Source of the DNA: Verrucomicrobiaceae bacterium
Lineage (GTDB): Bacteria; Verrucomicrobiota; Verrucomicrobiia; Verrucomicrobiales; Verrucomicrobiaceae
Length of the DNA stretch: 64,000 nucleotides
Direction of reading: 5' to 3'
NCBI GenBank assembly: GCA_027489965.1
Contig: JAIXZA010000174.1
Location: 1-64,000 of the forward strand
Shown: positions 62,574 to 64,000 of the stretch, piece after piece
Position numbering within the stretch: position 1 is the first letter of the stretch
How the letters are laid out: each line of letters starts with the position of its first letter
Translations under genes and position numbers: made by a program
The notes under the pieces: model-generated
What the model was told of the DNA's origin: nothing
What the model saw: only the letters and a program-made list of their open reading frames with translations
The model's database searches: none

Positions 62574-63359
62574 ATGAAGATCAACCACCTCACACTCCTC
62601 TCGGCAGCCGTCTTGATGACCGCCTGTAAACCTGCCGCTGAAACTCCGGCAACTGCAACAACTCCTGCCGCAGCGACCCCCACGGCACCAGCCGCAGCAG
62701 CACCAGCATCGGTGACCGCAGCAGTTACGCCTGAAGGCTACACCTCCATGTTCAATGGCACAGACCTCACGGGTTGGAAAGCCAATGACGAAGTTCCTGG
62801 CTGCTTCACCGTGGAAAACGGCACTCTAAAAGTCAGCGGTGGCCGTGCCCATATCTTTTACACAGGCCCCAATGGAGACGCCAACTTCAAAAGCTTTGAA
62901 CTCAGAGCCAAAGTAAAGACCACCGCAGGTTCCAATGGTGGCGTTTATTTCCACACTCAGTTTCAAGAAAAAGGCTGGCCTGATCTCGGTTACGAATGCC
63001 AGGTCAATAGCACCCATACCGATCCAAAAAAAACCGGCAGCCTCTATGGAGTCATCAATATTCTGGCCCTGCTTCCTGACCAAAAAGAACCTCAAGGTGG
63101 CACTCATATCCGTGTCCCAGCTGCTCCAAGCAAAGATGACGAATGGTTCGACTACGTGATCCGTGTGGAAGGTAAACACATCACCCTCAAGGTGAATGGT
63201 GAGACCACAGTCGACTTCACAGAGCCAGAAGGCTGGGATCCAGCAACAGCCCTGAAGGGCATGCCCGGCCGTAAACTCAGCTCAGGCACCATTGCCATTC
63301 AGGGGCATGACCCAAAGAGCACCTGCTACTATAAAGATCTGTTCATCAAAGCTCTCTAA
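62574..63359 (+). CDS. DUF1080 (3-keto-disaccharide hydrolase-type) lipoprotein
   Basis: A 261-residue lipoprotein. The lipobox is LLSAAVLMTAC, then an Ala/Pro/Thr linker (AAETPATATTPAAATPTAPA). The domain from about 55 starts YTSMFNGTDLTGWKANDE, continues GGVYFHTQFQEKGWPDLGYE and GHDPKSTCYYKDLFIKAL, the beta-jelly-roll of DUF1080, a glycoside-hydrolase-like family common in Verrucomicrobia and Planctomycetes. Its activity on 3-keto-glycosides is known for some members only. I use the ATG at 62574; the frame stays open upstream into the tRNA. Confidence 0.9.
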   Translation: MKINHLTLLSAAVLMTACKPAAETPATATTPAAATPTAPAAAAPASVTAAVTPEGYTSMFNGTDLTGWKANDEVPGCFTVENGTLKVSGGRAHIFYTGPNGDANFKSFELRAKVKTTAGSNGGVYFHTQFQEKGWPDLGYECQVNSTHTDPKKTGSLYGVINILALLPDQKEPQGGTHIRVPAAPSKDDEWFDYVIRVEGKHITLKVNGETTVDFTEPEGWDPATALKGMPGRKLSSGTIAIQGHDPKSTCYYKDLFIKAL

Positions 63360-63369
63360 CTCAATCAAT

Positions 63370-63394
63370 GGGAACAGAGATCGACTCTGTTCCC
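63370..63394 (+). terminator. Hairpin after the DUF1080 gene
   Basis: A perfect 10-bp stem (GGGAACAGAG with CTCTGTTCCC) around a 5-base loop, 11 bases after the stop codon. There is no T-run (ATCATTATG follows), so it may also be an mRNA-stabilising element. Confidence 0.7.
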
Positions 63395-63442
63395 ATCATT
63401 ATGATCCCAGGCTGAAAAGCCTATGCTACGCACTGTAAATCC

Positions 63443-64000
63443 ATGCCATCCGCCGATCTAGCCCCCGCTGAAATTCGCTGTTACTTTGTGCGTCAGAGGA
63501 ACTGCCTGCTCGTGCGCGGCAAGTTCAGCGACCTCTACATGGACTATTACCTGCATTTCATGCAGCATGGCATCAAGCACCCAGAGCGCCTCGACATGAT
63601 GCTCAAGGAAGCTGTCGCCGGAATGGCCCTTCACCTGGCCTCTCGTCCCCATGATGAAATCTGCGCTTGGACGATCAATCTAAATGATCCACTGATGAAC
63701 CTCTTTGTCACTGGCGGAACCAAGACCGGACGCGTGGTCGGACGAATCTTCACGGAAGACGTGCGGGACACCGGTAAATGCTTGTTCATCACGCAAACGA
63801 CCCGCTTCGGCCTTCAACCGCAGCAAAGCATGATCGAGTTTCATGGCTCTGACATGCTATCTGCCATCGAGCAATTTTACTCTCAAAGCGAACAACGCCT
63901 GACGCGTATCTTCCGCCTAGCTAACGAAGACTTCGTGCAAATTTCAGCCGAGCCAGATGCCGATGAAGAATGGCTCAATGCCCTCACGGATGAGAACATC
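63443..64000 (+). CDS. hslO: Hsp33-family redox chaperone, partial
   Basis: The first 186 residues of a protein that continues past the right edge. The start is the ATG at 63443. Hsp33-like features are AWTINLNDPLMNLFVTGGTK (beta-sheet core) and AIEQFYSQSEQRLTRIFRLA, which matches the LEDYFxxSEQLPTRLF segment of Hsp33. The redox-sensing zinc-binding Cys cluster is at the C-terminus and lies outside the window, so it cannot be checked. Hsp33 is activated by oxidative stress. The opening (IRCYFVRQRNCLLVRGKFSD) is longer and more Cys-rich than usual. Confidence 0.75.
   Translation, partial: MPSADLAPAEIRCYFVRQRNCLLVRGKFSDLYMDYYLHFMQHGIKHPERLDMMLKEAVAGMALHLASRPHDEICAWTINLNDPLMNLFVTGGTKTGRVVGRIFTEDVRDTGKCLFITQTTRFGLQPQQSMIEFHGSDMLSAIEQFYSQSEQRLTRIFRLANEDFVQISAEPDADEEWLNALTDENI

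Overview
The window looks like a chromosomal segment from a free-living member of the Verrucomicrobia (Prosthecobacter/Verrucomicrobium-like). The evidence is family content: a prepilin-like protein of the Verru_Chthon cassette type beside a giant autotransporter-type beta-strand repeat protein, a PSD1/DUF1549/DUF1553 'planctomycete cytochrome' protein, two sulfatases, a Tat-exported Gfo/Idh/MocA oxidoreductase, a DUF1080 lipoprotein and a bacterial AP2-domain protein. These sit among ordinary housekeeping genes (lysS, sua5, murJ, lysC, sucAB, purD, lpxI). LpxI and OmpA-type proteins indicate a Gram-negative envelope. Almost no gene has a Shine-Dalgarno motif; leaders are often pyrimidine-rich.

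Layout. 1-10238 (minus): one uninterrupted reading frame running off the left edge, encoding more than 3400 residues of a secreted repeat protein. A prepilin-like gene lies just upstream of it. 10987-12215: mazG and trxA, divergent. 12416-21319 (minus): a long co-directional run, lysS, sua5, a ParE-type toxin-antitoxin pair, murJ, a membrane-anchored unknown, an OmpA-domain protein and an eight-heme cytochrome with HEAT and TPR repeats. 21455-33888 (plus): PPK2-type polyphosphate kinase, an ECF-like sigma factor, an AP2 protein with a histone-H1-like tail, aspartate kinase, a 1511-residue FG-GAP/Ig secreted protein, the PSD1 protein and a 76-residue exported peptide whose stop codon lies in a hairpin loop. 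33918-39885 (minus): a MoxR-type cluster in which DUF58 and the TgpA-like transglutaminase are fused, preceded by a Gln/Gly-rich membrane protein. 39993-43757 (plus): a methyltransferase resembling plant coclaurine N-methyltransferases, a TPR protein resembling eukaryotic RMDN proteins, and a sulfatase. 43761-48480 (minus): an unknown exported protein, a second sulfatase, an SGNH hydrolase and metY, possibly one sulfur-scavenging operon. 48621-53661 (plus): sucA, sucB and a class-C beta-lactamase-fold serine hydrolase. 53789-64000: Gfo/Idh oxidoreductase, pentapeptide-repeat protein, exported peroxiredoxin, lpxI, a Sel1-repeat protein, tRNA-Ala(GGC), a DEAD-box helicase, purD, a tRNA with anticodon CAT, a DUF1080 lipoprotein and the start of an Hsp33-like chaperone.

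How the parts may work together. The secretome (sulfatases, SGNH hydrolase, DUF1080, PSD1, Gfo/Idh) fits polysaccharide degradation. The giant protein and the prepilin-like gene probably form one surface-structure unit. The least ordinary pieces are the repeat architecture of the giant protein, the DUF58-transglutaminase fusion, the toxin-antitoxin pair wedged tightly against murJ, the OGDH E2 that lacks a peripheral-subunit-binding domain, and the two adjacent genes with eukaryote-like relatives. All function calls come from reading motifs by eye; no database search was possible.
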